A stretch of DNA of 64,000 bases. It comes from Rhodothermus bifroesti. Lineage in GTDB: Bacteria; Bacteroidota; Rhodothermia; Rhodothermales; Rhodothermaceae. Location of the stretch: positions 496,001 through 560,000 of the forward strand of contig NZ_JAGKTL010000001.1 of assembly GCF_017908595.1 (NCBI RefSeq), read 5' to 3'. Every line of letters begins with the position of its first letter. Within the stretch, counting starts at the first letter, position 1. The notes below the pieces were generated by a model. That model did no database searches, was not told the DNA's origin, and saw nothing but the letters and a program-made list of their open reading frames with translations. Positions 1-9,459 of the stretch are shown here, one piece after another. A program made the position numbers and the translations under genes.

Positions 1-1
1 C

Positions 2-958
2 CAAGCGCTGATGCGGTCCGAAGGGATCCAGGATCCGGCCGAGCTACAGCCATATTTTCTGCAACGGTTTCATCAGATCTTGAGGCAGCGGGGTTTGCGC
101 ACAGCAGGATGGGAAGAAATCGCCCTTGTTAGTACCGAAGAAAACCATCGGCGCGTCCATCGCCCTAATCCACGCTTCCGCAACGAAGGCTTTCTGGTTT
201 ATGCCTGGAACAACATTTGGGGTAGTGGCGCCGAAGATCATGCCTATCGGCTGGCCAATGCCGGCTATGACGTGGTGCTTTCTCTGGCCTCAAACCTATA
301 CTTTGACTTGGCCTACACCAAACACCCCGAGGAAGCGGGGCTCTACTGGGCAGGATTTGTGGACAACGATACACCCTATCGCTTGGAACCTTTCGAGCTG
401 TTTCTAGGCCCCCTCTATGACTGGCTGGGCCGGCCGCTGCCGCCGGAAAGATTTGCGCACCATGAACGGCTGACGCCAGAAGGCCAGCGCCACATTGTCG
501 GCATTCAAGGACAGCTCTGGGGGGAAACGCTGCGCACGCCTGACCGCGTCTTCTACATGGCCCTACCACGCCTGCTCGCACTGGCCGAACGGGCCTGGGC
601 CCGGCAACCCGAATGGAGCCAAATTCAGGACTCCGACGCCCGCCGTCAGGCTTTCGAGAAAGCATGGAATGAATTTGCTAATCGCCTAGGCCAGCGCGAG
701 CTGCCCCGCCTAGATGTGGTGTATCCTGACGCCTCCTACCGCCTACCTCCGCCAGGAGCTGTGGTCGAAAACGGCTATCTAAAAGCCAATGTGGCCCTAC
801 CTGGCCTAGCCATCCACTACACGCTCGACGGCAGCGAGCCCACACCAGCCTCACCCCGCTACACCACGCCCGTTCGGCTCGAAGGCCACGGCGAAGTGCG
901 GCTGCGCACATTCGACACCCGCGGCCGCGGCAGCCGTAGCGTACGCGTTGTTTATTAA
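2..958 (+). CDS. Beta-N-acetylhexosaminidase (GH20), C-terminal part, 5' end outside window
   Basis: This is the tail of a glycoside hydrolase family 20 enzyme, which removes terminal N-acetylhexosamine from chitin- or glycan-type substrates. The frame is open to the left edge, so the true start and the catalytic Asp-Glu pair lie upstream. The visible part has the late barrel segment (VYAWNNIWG, then a NAGYDVVLS strand) and the GQLWGE and LAERAW motifs that close the GH20 substrate pocket. The last 70 residues look like a chitobiase C-terminal beta-sandwich (HYTLDGSEPT). Its stop codon overlaps that of the convergent gene. The family call is firm; the exact substrate is unknown. Confidence 0.88.
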   Translation, partial: QALMRSEGIQDPAELQPYFLQRFHQILRQRGLRTAGWEEIALVSTEENHRRVHRPNPRFRNEGFLVYAWNNIWGSGAEDHAYRLANAGYDVVLSLASNLYFDLAYTKHPEEAGLYWAGFVDNDTPYRLEPFELFLGPLYDWLGRPLPPERFAHHERLTPEGQRHIVGIQGQLWGETLRTPDRVFYMALPRLLALAERAWARQPEWSQIQDSDARRQAFEKAWNEFANRLGQRELPRLDVVYPDASYRLPPPGAVVENGYLKANVALPGLAIHYTLDGSEPTPASPRYTTPVRLEGHGEVRLRTFDTRGRGSRSVRVVY

Positions 959-1662
959 GTACGAAAAAGGCGATCCAAAAGCTGCTCCAAAACGGCATGC
1001 AAAGGCTTATAGGCCTCAAGGGGCTGGGCCAGAAGGGTCTCTGCAGGCTGCACGTAGGCCGAACGCTGCCGGGCAGCATCGAGCTCGGCTCCCCCAGCCT
1101 GGACCAGTGCGGCCACGCTCTCAGGCGTCATTTCCAAGTGAAATTGTAAACCTAAGGCCTGATCGTTCCAGAGAAAAGCCTGGTGGGCATAAGCTGCACT
1201 TTCCATAAGATGCACTGCCCCTGGCGGTAGGTCGAACGTGTCCCCGTGCCAATGAAAAACCATTAGCTGATCCGGAAGATCAACCAGAAACGGACAGGAG
1301 CGACCTTGCGGCGTACGCCATACGGGAAACCAGCCGATTTCGGGCTGCGGGCCGGGATAAACGCGCCCACCCAACACCTCAGCCAACAGCTGTGCTCCTA
1401 GGCATATCCCGAGCACGGGTTTACCAGCCTCAAGCACAGCACGTAAAAATGCTTTTTCTGCACGAAGCCAGCTGTAGCGGTCTTCATCGTAGACCCCCAT
1501 AGGTCCCCCCATGACAATCACCCCGTCGACAGTATCGGGAGCGGGCAAGACATCCCCGGCAAAAAAACGCGTAAACGCAAGGCTATAGCCGCGCTGCTGT
1601 GCCCAAGGAGCAATCTGCGCTGGCCCTTCGAAGGCAACATGCTGAAGCACGTGAAGCTGCAT
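955..1662 (-). CDS. Class I glutamine amidotransferase-like protein (GMP synthase N-terminal type)
   Basis: The 235-residue protein is a stand-alone type 1 glutamine amidotransferase. It has the nucleophile elbow GICLGAQLLAE, an MGGPMGVYDED substrate loop, and a late FQFHLEMTPE segment that supplies the His and Glu of the triad. Relatives hydrolyse glutamine or act as gamma-glutamyl hydrolases, and the acceptor cannot be read from the sequence. The ATG at 1662 (MQLHVLQH) is preferred over an upstream TTG because family members begin at this strand. The gene is convergent with the GH20 gene, and the two stops share the same TTAA. Confidence 0.85.
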   Translation of the reverse strand: MQLHVLQHVAFEGPAQIAPWAQQRGYSLAFTRFFAGDVLPAPDTVDGVIVMGGPMGVYDEDRYSWLRAEKAFLRAVLEAGKPVLGICLGAQLLAEVLGGRVYPGPQPEIGWFPVWRTPQGRSCPFLVDLPDQLMVFHWHGDTFDLPPGAVHLMESAAYAHQAFLWNDQALGLQFHLEMTPESVAALVQAGGAELDAARQRSAYVQPAETLLAQPLEAYKPLHAVLEQLLDRLFRT

Positions 1663-1752
1663 TGTTTCACAGCTAAGGCCTAGGATCAAGGTTAGAAGAT
1701 ACGTTTTTTAGCATCGCTGCGCCGAATTACAGATCCCAAAGGATCGATTGCT

Positions 1753-2670
1753 TCAATGACCCAAAGGCGTTAGCCATACAAAGTCGCCCAATCCCCCATG
1801 CACTTGAGGATCGAAGCGAGAAGGATCGGCAGCGGGCCGCCAGATCAGGACAAGCCCTCGGGTCCCGGGTCGATAGCGCGCAAGCATTTCTGGCGTACCC
1901 AACCCTCCCGCTACATGAAAGGCACCTGTTAGGTGTACTATGAGGGCCTCAGGCTGGCGCATCAGGTGCTTGGCCAAGGTATAGGCCATCATGGCATCTC
2001 GAAGCGCCTGGGCATCGAGCAACCGTTCCGGATCCCCGCCATGCGGACCGCTGTGCCCAGTGCGCTGCATGAAATCTAGGAACTGCTTTCGGTACAAGGG
2101 CGAAGGATTAGGATAAGGCAATGGGGGCAAATAAGCATATGCCCGAGGTGGGAGGTCATTTAAGGCTTGGCGGCCTAGACGGCTAACGCGGTTTACATAG
2201 CGCTGCGGGGCATTCGCGGCCAGGACCGGCCAGCCGTGCAACCGTGCAAATTCTACCAAGGGTCGATAGTCGCGCTCGTAGTTGGACCATGGCCGCGCTG
2301 CTTCCAAAAACTGCGCCTCGGTGATGAGCCCCTGCAGGTACTCGTCGAGCACAAGCTGCACGTCGCACTCAAACATTTCCAGTGAAAGTACCAGTGGTCG
2401 CTCTTCGCCCAAACGGGCCTGGAGCTCCTGAAGCACCTGGAGCTGCAACCGATGGGCCACGGTGTCGTCGTGCTGCTCGCCCAGGAAAACTACTTCTACC
2501 GATGCCATCGCGTCAAGCAGCTCTGGGAGCGAGGCCTGCCGCCCATCACCGAAGAATAATCCGGGTGTTGAGACCTGTGCCGCAGCCGAAAGGCTCCAAA
2601 ATAGCCCAACCGCCCAAACGCCTTTGATCGTAGAAAGGCTTGGGCGTCTGTGTTTACATGGCCATGCCAC
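1753..2670 (-). CDS. ChaN-like (Tiki/ChaN superfamily) secreted protein
   Basis: This gene encodes about 305 residues of the ChaN-like family, related to the Campylobacter haem-binding lipoprotein ChaN and to TIKI peptidases. Diagnostic motifs are FLGEQHDD near the start of the domain and LSLEMFE about 40 residues later. A GTG at 2670 gives a basic N-terminus, a hydrophobic stretch and an AAAQ cleavage site, so a signal peptide is likely. No lipobox cysteine is seen. That start lies 17 bases inside fabG, suggesting translational coupling at the end of the fatty-acid cluster. Haem binding is not established here. The start codon is uncertain. Confidence 0.75.
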   Translation of the reverse strand: MAWPCKHRRPSLSTIKGVWAVGLFWSLSAAAQVSTPGLFFGDGRQASLPELLDAMASVEVVFLGEQHDDTVAHRLQLQVLQELQARLGEERPLVLSLEMFECDVQLVLDEYLQGLITEAQFLEAARPWSNYERDYRPLVEFARLHGWPVLAANAPQRYVNRVSRLGRQALNDLPPRAYAYLPPLPYPNPSPLYRKQFLDFMQRTGHSGPHGGDPERLLDAQALRDAMMAYTLAKHLMRQPEALIVHLTGAFHVAGGLGTPEMLARYRPGTRGLVLIWRPAADPSRFDPQVHGGLGDFVWLTPLGH

Positions 2671-3403
2671 CGTCGACCTGGAGTACGTGGCCTGTGATGT
2701 AGCTGGCTGCTGGAGAAGCCAGAAAGAGCACCGCTTGGGCAACGTCTTCTGGCGTGCCTGGTCGTCCGAGGGGGATGCTGTTTAACATCGCCTGGCGGGC
2801 CTGTTCAGGTAAAGCAGCCGTCATGTCTGTCTCGATGTAACCAGGGGCGACCACGTTCACCGTAATCCCCCGGCTGCCCAGCTCTCGGGCAAGGCTTTTC
2901 GAGAAACCGATAATGCCAGCTTTTGAAGCCGCATAGTTGGTCTGTCCAGCATTGCCCATGATACCGACCACCGAGGAAAGGGTGATGATGCGGCCACTGC
3001 GCTGGCGCATCATGGGACGGTAGACCTGCTTACAAAAGTTAAACACGCTCTTTAGGTTGGCTGCCAGCACGGCGTCCCAGTCGGCTTCGGTCATGCGGAG
3101 CAGCAAGTTATCGCGTGTAATGCCGGCATTGTTTACAAGCACATCGATCGTCCCCCAGGCCTCTAGGATCGCTTCTACAACCCGGCCTGCTGCTTCAAAA
3201 TCGGCCGCATCGGCTTGAAAGGCCAGGACCGCCGTACCATGTTGTTCAAGTTTTCTTTGCAGTGCTTCAGCCTCTTGCACCGAGCTGCGATAGGTAAAGG
3301 CAACGCGAGCGCCCGCCTGGGCAAAGGCCTCCACAATGGCACGCCCGATGCCTCGGGTTCCCCCGGTCACCAGGACCGATTTACCGGAAAAGTCGAATGT
3401 CAT
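2654..3403 (-). CDS. fabG: 3-oxoacyl-[acyl-carrier-protein] reductase FabG
   Basis: FabG performs the NADPH-dependent reduction of 3-oxoacyl-ACP in fatty acid elongation. At 249 residues it has the usual length for this short-chain dehydrogenase. It carries TGGTRGIGRAI for cofactor binding, NNAG, the catalytic Ser in TLSSVVG, and the YAASK Tyr-Lys pair. The C-terminus (GHVLQVDGGMAM) is typical. It starts 3 bases after the fabD stop and is followed by the overlapping ChaN-like gene. The acpP gene that often follows fabG is not here. Confidence 0.96.
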   Translation of the reverse strand: MTFDFSGKSVLVTGGTRGIGRAIVEAFAQAGARVAFTYRSSVQEAEALQRKLEQHGTAVLAFQADAADFEAAGRVVEAILEAWGTIDVLVNNAGITRDNLLLRMTEADWDAVLAANLKSVFNFCKQVYRPMMRQRSGRIITLSSVVGIMGNAGQTNYAASKAGIIGFSKSLARELGSRGITVNVVAPGYIETDMTAALPEQARQAMLNSIPLGRPGTPEDVAQAVLFLASPAASYITGHVLQVDGGMAM

Positions 3404-3406
3404 AGG

Positions 3407-4366
3407 TCAGTGCTTTTGCTGGAGCAGGGTTTCCAATTCCTCGGCTGTACCTACAGTGAGGACCTGAACCTCACGGCCTAAGGTGCGCCGGACCAAACCG
3501 GCTAAGACATTCCCTGGTCCAACTTCCCAAAACGTGGCAATGCCATCGCCTTGCATGCGACGTAGGGTCTGGGTAAAGCGAACAGGAGCCAGCATTTGCT
3601 CCACTAGCCGATCCCGAATTTCACTGGGATCTCGGCTTGGTGCAGCCGTTACGTTGAGATAAACTGGACACCGAGGCACATGCAGCGGCACATGCGCAAT
3701 GGCTTCGGCCAACTGTCGGCTGGCTTCTTCCATAAGCGGCGAGTGAAAGGCCCCACTCACCGGAAGCATCACGACACGGCGCGCCCCCTGTGCTTGGGCT
3801 TTTTCCACGGCCCGCGACACGGCTTTCACCTCGCCAGAGATCACAACTTGTCCTGGCGCATTATAGTTCGCTGGCTGCACCCATCCATATCCCTCGGCAA
3901 CGGTCTCCTGGCAAAGTGCCTCGACCGCTGCGTCTTCTAATCCCAGGATTGCGGCCATGGCACCAGGGTGCTTGTGACCAGCCTGGGCCATCAGCTGCCC
4001 TCGTAGGCGCACCAGGCGGAGTCCCTCTTCAAATGAGAGTGCCCCAGCTGCTGCCAGTGCGCTGTATTCACCCAAGCTATGCCCAGCAACAGCATCAGGA
4101 TAGCAACCTGCCGCCTCAAGCACCGCCACCACCGCTAGGCTATGCACGTAGAGGGCTGGCTGCGTGATCTCGGTCTGAGCCAGCCTTGCGGCGGCAGCTT
4201 CTGGGTCTTCGGTAGCGTTACCGAACATGTAGGCCGTCAGGTCAAACTCGAGCAGCCGATTAGCCGCCTCCAAAAGGGCTCTTGCTTGGGAGAAACGGGC
4301 CCATAGGTCTTGGGCCATTCCTACGCGTTGTGAGCCTTGCCCAGGAAACAACCAGGCCTGCGCCAT
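3407..4366 (-). CDS. fabD: Malonyl-CoA:ACP transacylase FabD
   Basis: FabD transfers malonyl groups from CoA to acyl carrier protein, which supplies fatty acid synthesis. The 319-residue product has the N-terminal FPGQGSQ motif, the nucleophile elbow GHSLGEYSAL, and the active-site His in GAFHSPLM. The ATG at 4366 is chosen over a TTG two codons upstream. It lies 9 bases after the fabH stop and 3 bases before fabG, so the three genes are probably cotranscribed. No strong Shine-Dalgarno sequence is seen. Confidence 0.96.
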   Translation of the reverse strand: MAQAWLFPGQGSQRVGMAQDLWARFSQARALLEAANRLLEFDLTAYMFGNATEDPEAAAARLAQTEITQPALYVHSLAVVAVLEAAGCYPDAVAGHSLGEYSALAAAGALSFEEGLRLVRLRGQLMAQAGHKHPGAMAAILGLEDAAVEALCQETVAEGYGWVQPANYNAPGQVVISGEVKAVSRAVEKAQAQGARRVVMLPVSGAFHSPLMEEASRQLAEAIAHVPLHVPRCPVYLNVTAAPSRDPSEIRDRLVEQMLAPVRFTQTLRRMQGDGIATFWEVGPGNVLAGLVRRTLGREVQVLTVGTAEELETLLQQKH

Positions 4367-4375
4367 AGGCAAAAG

Positions 4376-5410
4376 TTATGCGCTTGTTGCAACGGCAGCC
4401 CTTTCAGCTTCGGCTGCCACTTTGTCGCCATCGTAGGCCCACTTCAGATAGGCAGCACCCCAGGTGAATCCCCCTCCGAAAGCGGCCAAGATGAGGTTAT
4501 CGCCCCGCCGCAACTGTCGCTCCCAGTCGTACAGGCACAAGGGGATGGTTGCCGCCGTGGTGTTCCCATACCGGTCAATGTTGACCATGACCTTGTCGGC
4601 CTCAAGTCCCATGCGACGGGCTGTAGCATCGATGATGCGCAAGTTGGCCTGATGAGGCACCAAGTAGCGCACCATCTCGGCTGTTAGGTTGTTACGCTCC
4701 ATGATTTCGACCGCTACCTGCGCCATGCCTTCAACAGCCAGTTTAAAGACCGACCTGCCCTCCTGATACAGATAATGGAGCTTGCGGTCAACTGTCTCAT
4801 GCGTAGGAGGGTTGAGACTACCGCCACCCAGCATGCACAGCAGCTGCCAGTCGCGACCGTCGCAGTATGCTACCGAATCGATCAGGCCACATTCTGGATC
4901 GGGTTCAAGCAGCACAGCAGCCGCAGCATCCCCAAAGAGAATACAGTTGTTGCGGTCGGTGTAATCCGTGATCGTGCTCATCTTGTCGGCCCCGATTACC
5001 AGCACACGCTCATGTTTGCCGCTTTCGATAAAGCGGGCCGCGGTCGACAGCGCAAACAAAAAGCCACTACAAGCTGCAGACAGATCAAAACCCCAAGCCC
5101 GACGCGCACCCAAGTTGGCTTGGACCAAGCAGGCGGTGGCTGGGAAAAACATATCTGGGGTGACGGTAGCCACGATGATCAGCTCAACCTCGTCGGGATC
5201 CATACCGCGCTTTTGCAGCGCTTCACGCGCGGCTTCTGTAGCCATGTAAGAAGTTGCCTTATCTGGATCCCGAAGGATGCGGCGTTCGCGAATGCCCGTT
5301 CGCGTTCGGATCCATTCGTCAGAGGTATCGACCATCTGCTCTAGATCCGCATTGGTCAGGCGATCTTCTGGCAGAAAGTGGCCAACAGCCGTAATGGCAG
5401 CGTAAGGCAT
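4376..5410 (-). CDS. fabH: 3-oxoacyl-ACP synthase III FabH
   Basis: FabH condenses acetyl- or branched acyl-CoA with malonyl-ACP to start fatty acid synthesis. The 344-residue protein has the complete KAS III triad: Cys in DLSAACSGF, His in VPHQAN and Asn in DRYGNTTAA. It also has the [10 protein letters not shown] motif near the N-terminus. The ATG at 5410 is chosen over a TTG three codons upstream because MPYAAI matches family starts. It follows plsX by 11 bases in the minus-strand lipid cluster. Confidence 0.96.
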   Translation of the reverse strand: MPYAAITAVGHFLPEDRLTNADLEQMVDTSDEWIRTRTGIRERRILRDPDKATSYMATEAAREALQKRGMDPDEVELIIVATVTPDMFFPATACLVQANLGARRAWGFDLSAACSGFLFALSTAARFIESGKHERVLVIGADKMSTITDYTDRNNCILFGDAAAAVLLEPDPECGLIDSVAYCDGRDWQLLCMLGGGSLNPPTHETVDRKLHYLYQEGRSVFKLAVEGMAQVAVEIMERNNLTAEMVRYLVPHQANLRIIDATARRMGLEADKVMVNIDRYGNTTAATIPLCLYDWERQLRRGDNLILAAFGGGFTWGAAYLKWAYDGDKVAAEAERAAVATSA

Positions 5411-5421
5411 AGGGTTCAAGT

Positions 5422-6429
5422 TCAGGCTGGATGAAAAGCTTCGGCAATAGAACGCACAACGTCTTGTTCGACCATCTCCGCGGCAGCCCAGATCATACGC
5501 GCAATCGCACGGGCAGAAGAGCTGCCATGTCCGATCACGACGGGACCGTTTACGCCCAGCAGGGGGGCACCTCCGTATTCTTCGTAATCAAAGCGGCGCA
5601 GCACGTTGCGCAACAGTCCCAGTACCAGCCGCTGCTGCGCTTCCTCAAGACCTTGGGCTTTCATTTCCTGCCGTAGCATTTCCACAAAGGCCGTCACCAT
5701 GCTCTCGCCTAGCTTAAGCATGATGTTACCCACAAAGCCGTCGCAAACCACCACGTCGGCAGCATGGTGCATGAGGTCGCGCCCTTCAATATTGCCCCGA
5801 AAGTTAATATCAGGAGCCGCTTGTAAAAGTTCGTAGGCAGCTTTGGTTAGGGCATTACCTTTACCAGGCTCTTCGCCCACGTTCAGTAGCCCTACGACCG
5901 GATGCGGGAGTTGCCACACCCGTTCCACAAACACCGATCCCATCCGAGCAAACTGCAGCAGGTGCTCCGGCTTGCAGTCGACGTTGGTGCCAATGTCAAG
6001 CACCAAGCAGCGGCCACGCGTAGTGGGGAAAAAGCCTACAACCGATGGACGTGCAATCTCTGTTATTCGACCCAGCACAAAAAGCGCCACTGCCATCACT
6101 GCCCCTGTGTTGCCTGCACTGGCAAAGGCATCAGCCTGCTTTTGCGCCACAGCCTGCAATCCCAGGTGGATTGACGAACGGGGCTTGGTCTTTACCGCGC
6201 TGGCCGGCGACTCAGCCATACCGATGACTTCTGGGGCATCGATCAGCACCAAGGCTGCATTTTCCTGCACCCCTCGCTGCTGCAGCTCCGCTTCCAAGAG
6301 GGAACGCGGCCCAAAAAGCTGAATTTGCAGGCGCTCTGGAGCTTCCCGAAGCGCCTGCAAAGCCCCTTCAACGACTACTGCTGGCGCGGCATCGCCGCCC
6401 ATAGCATCTACCGCAACGCGAATGGCCAT
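5422..6429 (-). CDS. plsX: Phosphate acyltransferase PlsX
   Basis: PlsX makes acyl phosphate from acyl-ACP for phospholipid synthesis. The 335-residue protein begins with the family signature [12 protein letters not shown]. It contains [20 protein letters not shown] and CDGFVGN, all conserved in PlsX. The ATG at 6429 is the only sensible start. An 83-base gap separates it from rpmF upstream, and it runs straight into fabH. The yceD-rpmF-plsX-fabH order is widespread in bacteria and links ribosome and lipid genes. Confidence 0.96.
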   Translation of the reverse strand: MAIRVAVDAMGGDAAPAVVVEGALQALREAPERLQIQLFGPRSLLEAELQQRGVQENAALVLIDAPEVIGMAESPASAVKTKPRSSIHLGLQAVAQKQADAFASAGNTGAVMAVALFVLGRITEIARPSVVGFFPTTRGRCLVLDIGTNVDCKPEHLLQFARMGSVFVERVWQLPHPVVGLLNVGEEPGKGNALTKAAYELLQAAPDINFRGNIEGRDLMHHAADVVVCDGFVGNIMLKLGESMVTAFVEMLRQEMKAQGLEEAQQRLVLGLLRNVLRRFDYEEYGGAPLLGVNGPVVIGHGSSSARAIARMIWAAAEMVEQDVVRSIAEAFHPA

Positions 6430-6512
6430 GTGCTCGTTTGCCGTTTAGGTCTACGGCTCGAGGTGCCAAAATACAACGTACCGCCCTAAGATGCGACAGG
6501 GTGGCCCGTGTT

Positions 6513-6710
6513 TTAAGCGAACTCTGCCACGTCGACGACTTTGCGCCCGCGATAGTAGCCGCAGGAGGGGCAGGCGTGATGCCGCAGCCTCATGTTTCCA
6601 CAATTGGAGCACTCCACAAGCGGCAATGAGGCCGTTACAAGTTGGCGATAGTAGACTGCCCGCCGCTTACGCGTGCGCGCCTTTGAGTGTCTACGCTTCG
6701 GATTGGCCAT
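6513..6710 (-). CDS. rpmF: Ribosomal protein bL32 (zinc-binding form)
   Basis: This 65-residue large-subunit protein starts with MANPKRRHSKARTRKRRA, the bL32 N-terminal tail. It keeps a complete zinc ribbon with two CxxC pairs (CSNCG and CPSCG). It is thus the cysteine-containing form, unlike bL28, bL31 and bL33 in this window. It lies 29 bases after the yceD-like gene and 83 bases before plsX, which is the classic arrangement. Confidence 0.97.
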   Translation of the reverse strand: MANPKRRHSKARTRKRRAVYYRQLVTASLPLVECSNCGNMRLRHHACPSCGYYRGRKVVDVAEFA

Positions 6711-6739
6711 AATCCAAAAGGCTTAGATGGTGGGTGTAA

Positions 6740-7234
6740 TTAACAGTTTCGCAATCGTCGCAGTACCTCCCAGCGCGGATCCATCGGCAGAGCTTCTTCT
6801 GGCGATGTCTCTGCAGCGCCAAACTGTGTAGGCAGCGGGAGGGCCTCTGCACCCGGCTTGACCTTCCGCAGCGGAATGGCCAAAAGCAACGTATCCCGCA
6901 CCACGTCTGTTAAATCTACATACCGGTCCGAAGGCCTCAGCTCCCGCACCTCTTCCACATCAGCCCGCGCGATGGCCGTGCCTGGCGGCGCATAAAACAA
7001 CGTATAGCTACCTTCAATGGCCTGTTTAAACAGCTCCAGCGTGCGGTCACACTCTAAGGTAGCTGTGGCTCCCGCCCAGAGGTGCACCAGCAATCGCCCA
7101 TCGTAGTAGTCCAGCGTCAGCTCGACGCGGATATCTTCAAACACAGCTGGGTCTAACTCCAGCGCCTCAGCAGACGGCCTTAGGGTCAGATGCTGGCCTC
7201 CAGGCCGCAATGCCGTTAAATCAAGCCGCACCAT
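6740..7234 (-). CDS. YceD/DUF177 family protein
   Basis: The gene upstream of rpmF encodes a 164-residue DUF177 protein. This family is linked to 23S rRNA processing and accumulation in other organisms. The conserved core around ATATLECDRTLELF is visible. The second usual CxxC-type cysteine region is not obvious, as only one Cys precedes RTLE. The ATG at 7234 is chosen because GGGAGG lies a few bases upstream; the open frame continues further but looks noncoding. It heads the minus-strand lipid cluster. Confidence 0.85.
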   Translation of the reverse strand: MVRLDLTALRPGGQHLTLRPSAEALELDPAVFEDIRVELTLDYYDGRLLVHLWAGATATLECDRTLELFKQAIEGSYTLFYAPPGTAIARADVEEVRELRPSDRYVDLTDVVRDTLLLAIPLRKVKPGAEALPLPTQFGAAETSPEEALPMDPRWEVLRRLRNC

Positions 7235-7822
7235 GACACACCCTCCCAAGCACTGTCGGTAAACAACCGCAAACCAACGAGGTGGAGCATTCAGAGTTCC
7301 CGGAAATATCCAAGTGAAGCCCTCAAAACCCTCTCTACTGCACGGATTTTCTAAGCTATTTTCCCTAGAAACTCGGCAGGACTTCACGCAACAGGCCAAA
7401 CGCCTTGCAAAACGCCGGGTTCAAGACTTTCCCTAAGCAGTAAGGTTCAGCATCGTAACATTACACAGCCCAACTTGCGGTTCAGCATCCGAAGCTGTAG
7501 CATTACTTTACACCCGGGTAACAGGCGCGGGGAGTGCACAAGCCTCTCTAAAACTGTGGATAACTTGTGCAAAACCCCGCCCAAAGTGCACAACTGCCTA
7601 CTTTCTGCTTTTGCCCTGTGGCTTTAGGCAAAAAGACGTGAATTTTAACCACACCTTAACATTACAAGTGTTTATAAAACAAATACTTGTATAAAACGAG
7701 CACATGTGGACAACTTGTGGAAAACATACTGGAGCTATAGCAGAAGCAACCACGTTACCCACAGGAAACCCACAGGTTGTGCATAAGTGGTGTATAACCT
7801 ATGGCGTGCTAAAGCCGTGTGT
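7235..7822. promoter_or_regulatory. Spacer upstream of dnaA with a cluster of DnaA boxes
   Basis: This 588-base noncoding spacer divides yceD and dnaA. It holds one perfect box, TGTGGATAA at 7555-7563 (reverse of TTATCCACA). Further matches to TTWTNCACA on the minus strand are at 7566-7574, 7716-7724 and 7778-7786, and one-mismatch boxes lie at 7705-7713 and 7755-7763. An AT-rich tract lies at about 7641-7700. Short repeats also occur: GGTTCAGCATC at 7444 and 7479, and TAACATTAC at 7456 and 7657. The boxes fit DnaA autoregulation or an auxiliary origin element. Confidence 0.75.
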
Positions 7823-9397
7823 ATGGAGTTTTCTGCGTTGAACACCTTGCCAACATTTGTGACGACACCGCCTGCGGGCATGGAGCGAACACCAGAAGCA
7901 GTCTGGAAAGCTTGTCTCGAGATCATTCGAGACAACGTCAGTCGGCAGAGCTACAAAACCTGGTTTGAACCGATTAAGCCGCTCAGCCTTGTAGAAGAGG
8001 CAGAGCAAATTAAGCTGACGGTACAACTTCCCAGCCGGTTTTACTATGAATGGCTAGAAGAGCACTACTACAGTCTGCTGCGCAAAACCATTACCAAGGT
8101 GCTGGGGCCGCGGGCGCGCCTGTTTTATAAGATTGTAATCGAGAAAGAAGACCCCGAAAGTGGCTTTGAGGGTGCCACAATGAGCCTGCCAGCCCGTACG
8201 ACGGAAGAGCCCCCTCCTGTGCCCCGCCCTGTGGCCTCACGACAAGAACCCTTGGAAGAAACCACCCCTACGGCCCTTTTACCCCCTTCAGCAGCCGAGT
8301 CAAGAAAAGCAGAACCGGTTATCGCCCATCCGTTTGCCATCCCTGGCATCCGCCGCATTCAGGTTGATAGCAATTTGGACCCCGACTATACGTTCGACCG
8401 ATTTATTGAAGGCGACTGCAATCGCTTAGCCCGGAGTGCTGCCCTAGCTATTGCCAAGCAGCCAGGCACGACCAGTTTTAATCCTTTTCTGGTTTACGGC
8501 GGTGTCGGTTTAGGAAAAACCCACCTGATTCAAGCTATTGGGAACTATGCCCGCCAGTACCGCACTGCGGAAACGATCCTCTACGTCTCTAGCGAGCGCT
8601 TTACGAATGAATTTGTACAGGCCATCCAGCACAATCGGATAAGCGAGTTTTCAATGTTTTATCGCCAGATTGATTTGCTTATCGTAGACGACATCCAGTT
8701 CTTTGGAGGCAAAGAGAAAACCCAAGAAGAGTTTTTCCACATCTTCAACGCACTGCACCAAGCGGGCAAGCAGATCGTGCTTTCCGCTGACCGGCCACCG
8801 AGAGAAATTCCCGGCATTGAAGAACGCCTGCTCTCTCGGTTCCAATGGGGACTTACGGTCGACGTGCAACCGCCAGACTTAGAAACCCGCATCGCGATTC
8901 TGCGCCGCAAAGCCGAAGATGAAGGCATTGAACTCAAAGACGAAGTCATCGAGTTCATTGCCCATCACATCAAAAGCAATATCCGCGAGCTGGAAGGGGC
9001 TTTGCTTCGCCTGGTGGCCCATTCTGCTTTCCATAAGTGCGAAACTGACATAAACTTAGCCCGAGAAGTGCTGCGCGATCTGATTAAAGACACCCGTGTT
9101 ACGCTAACGGTTGAGGAAATTCAACAGATCGTCTGTGAGTACTTCCGGATTCCTCCCGACCAAGTGCGGGCCAAAACGCGCAAACGCGAGGTCGTGCAAG
9201 CCCGTCAGGTAGCCATGTACTTTTGCAAACACTTTACCCAGCACTCGCTAAAGTCCATTGGCCTGTATTTTGGCGGCCGAGATCACTCCACGGTCATCCA
9301 CGCTATCCAAAGCGTACAAGACCAAATGGAGACAGATCCTAATTTCCGTGAACTCATCGAAGCGCTGCAGCATAAAATTTCCTTGCGCAGCCGCTAA
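7823..9397 (+). CDS. dnaA: Chromosomal replication initiator protein DnaA
   Basis: DnaA is the AAA+ initiator that binds DnaA boxes and opens the origin. From the ATG at 7823 it has 524 residues. Domain I contains VWKACLEIIRDNVSRQSYKTWF. A Pro-rich linker follows at about 115-175, then the AAA+ domain with Walker A GGVGLGKTH (about 226) and Walker B LLIVDD (about 285). The C-terminal box-binding helix carries GGRDHSTVIHA (about 484). An ATG at 7880 is also possible and would trim 19 residues; an in-frame GTG lies at 7787. Several DnaA boxes sit directly upstream, and dnaN follows by 62 bases. Confidence 0.97.
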   Translation: MEFSALNTLPTFVTTPPAGMERTPEAVWKACLEIIRDNVSRQSYKTWFEPIKPLSLVEEAEQIKLTVQLPSRFYYEWLEEHYYSLLRKTITKVLGPRARLFYKIVIEKEDPESGFEGATMSLPARTTEEPPPVPRPVASRQEPLEETTPTALLPPSAAESRKAEPVIAHPFAIPGIRRIQVDSNLDPDYTFDRFIEGDCNRLARSAALAIAKQPGTTSFNPFLVYGGVGLGKTHLIQAIGNYARQYRTAETILYVSSERFTNEFVQAIQHNRISEFSMFYRQIDLLIVDDIQFFGGKEKTQEEFFHIFNALHQAGKQIVLSADRPPREIPGIEERLLSRFQWGLTVDVQPPDLETRIAILRRKAEDEGIELKDEVIEFIAHHIKSNIRELEGALLRLVAHSAFHKCETDINLAREVLRDLIKDTRVTLTVEEIQQIVCEYFRIPPDQVRAKTRKREVVQARQVAMYFCKHFTQHSLKSIGLYFGGRDHSTVIHAIQSVQDQMETDPNFRELIEALQHKISLRSR

Positions 9398-9459
9398 GCT
9401 TGAACAAAGATTTTTCTATATTTTAGGGGACAACTTCCGAAAGTCTTTCTAGAGGGGTT

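Noticed and set aside
4775-5344. Plus-strand open frame of 189 codons across fabH
   Set aside because: It lies antisense to a complete fabH with all catalytic residues and shows no family motif; it is a shadow of that gene.
7235-7822. Main replication origin at dnaA
   Set aside because: DnaA boxes are present, but the sampled base skew does not change sign here, while it does at 38.3-38.8 kb.
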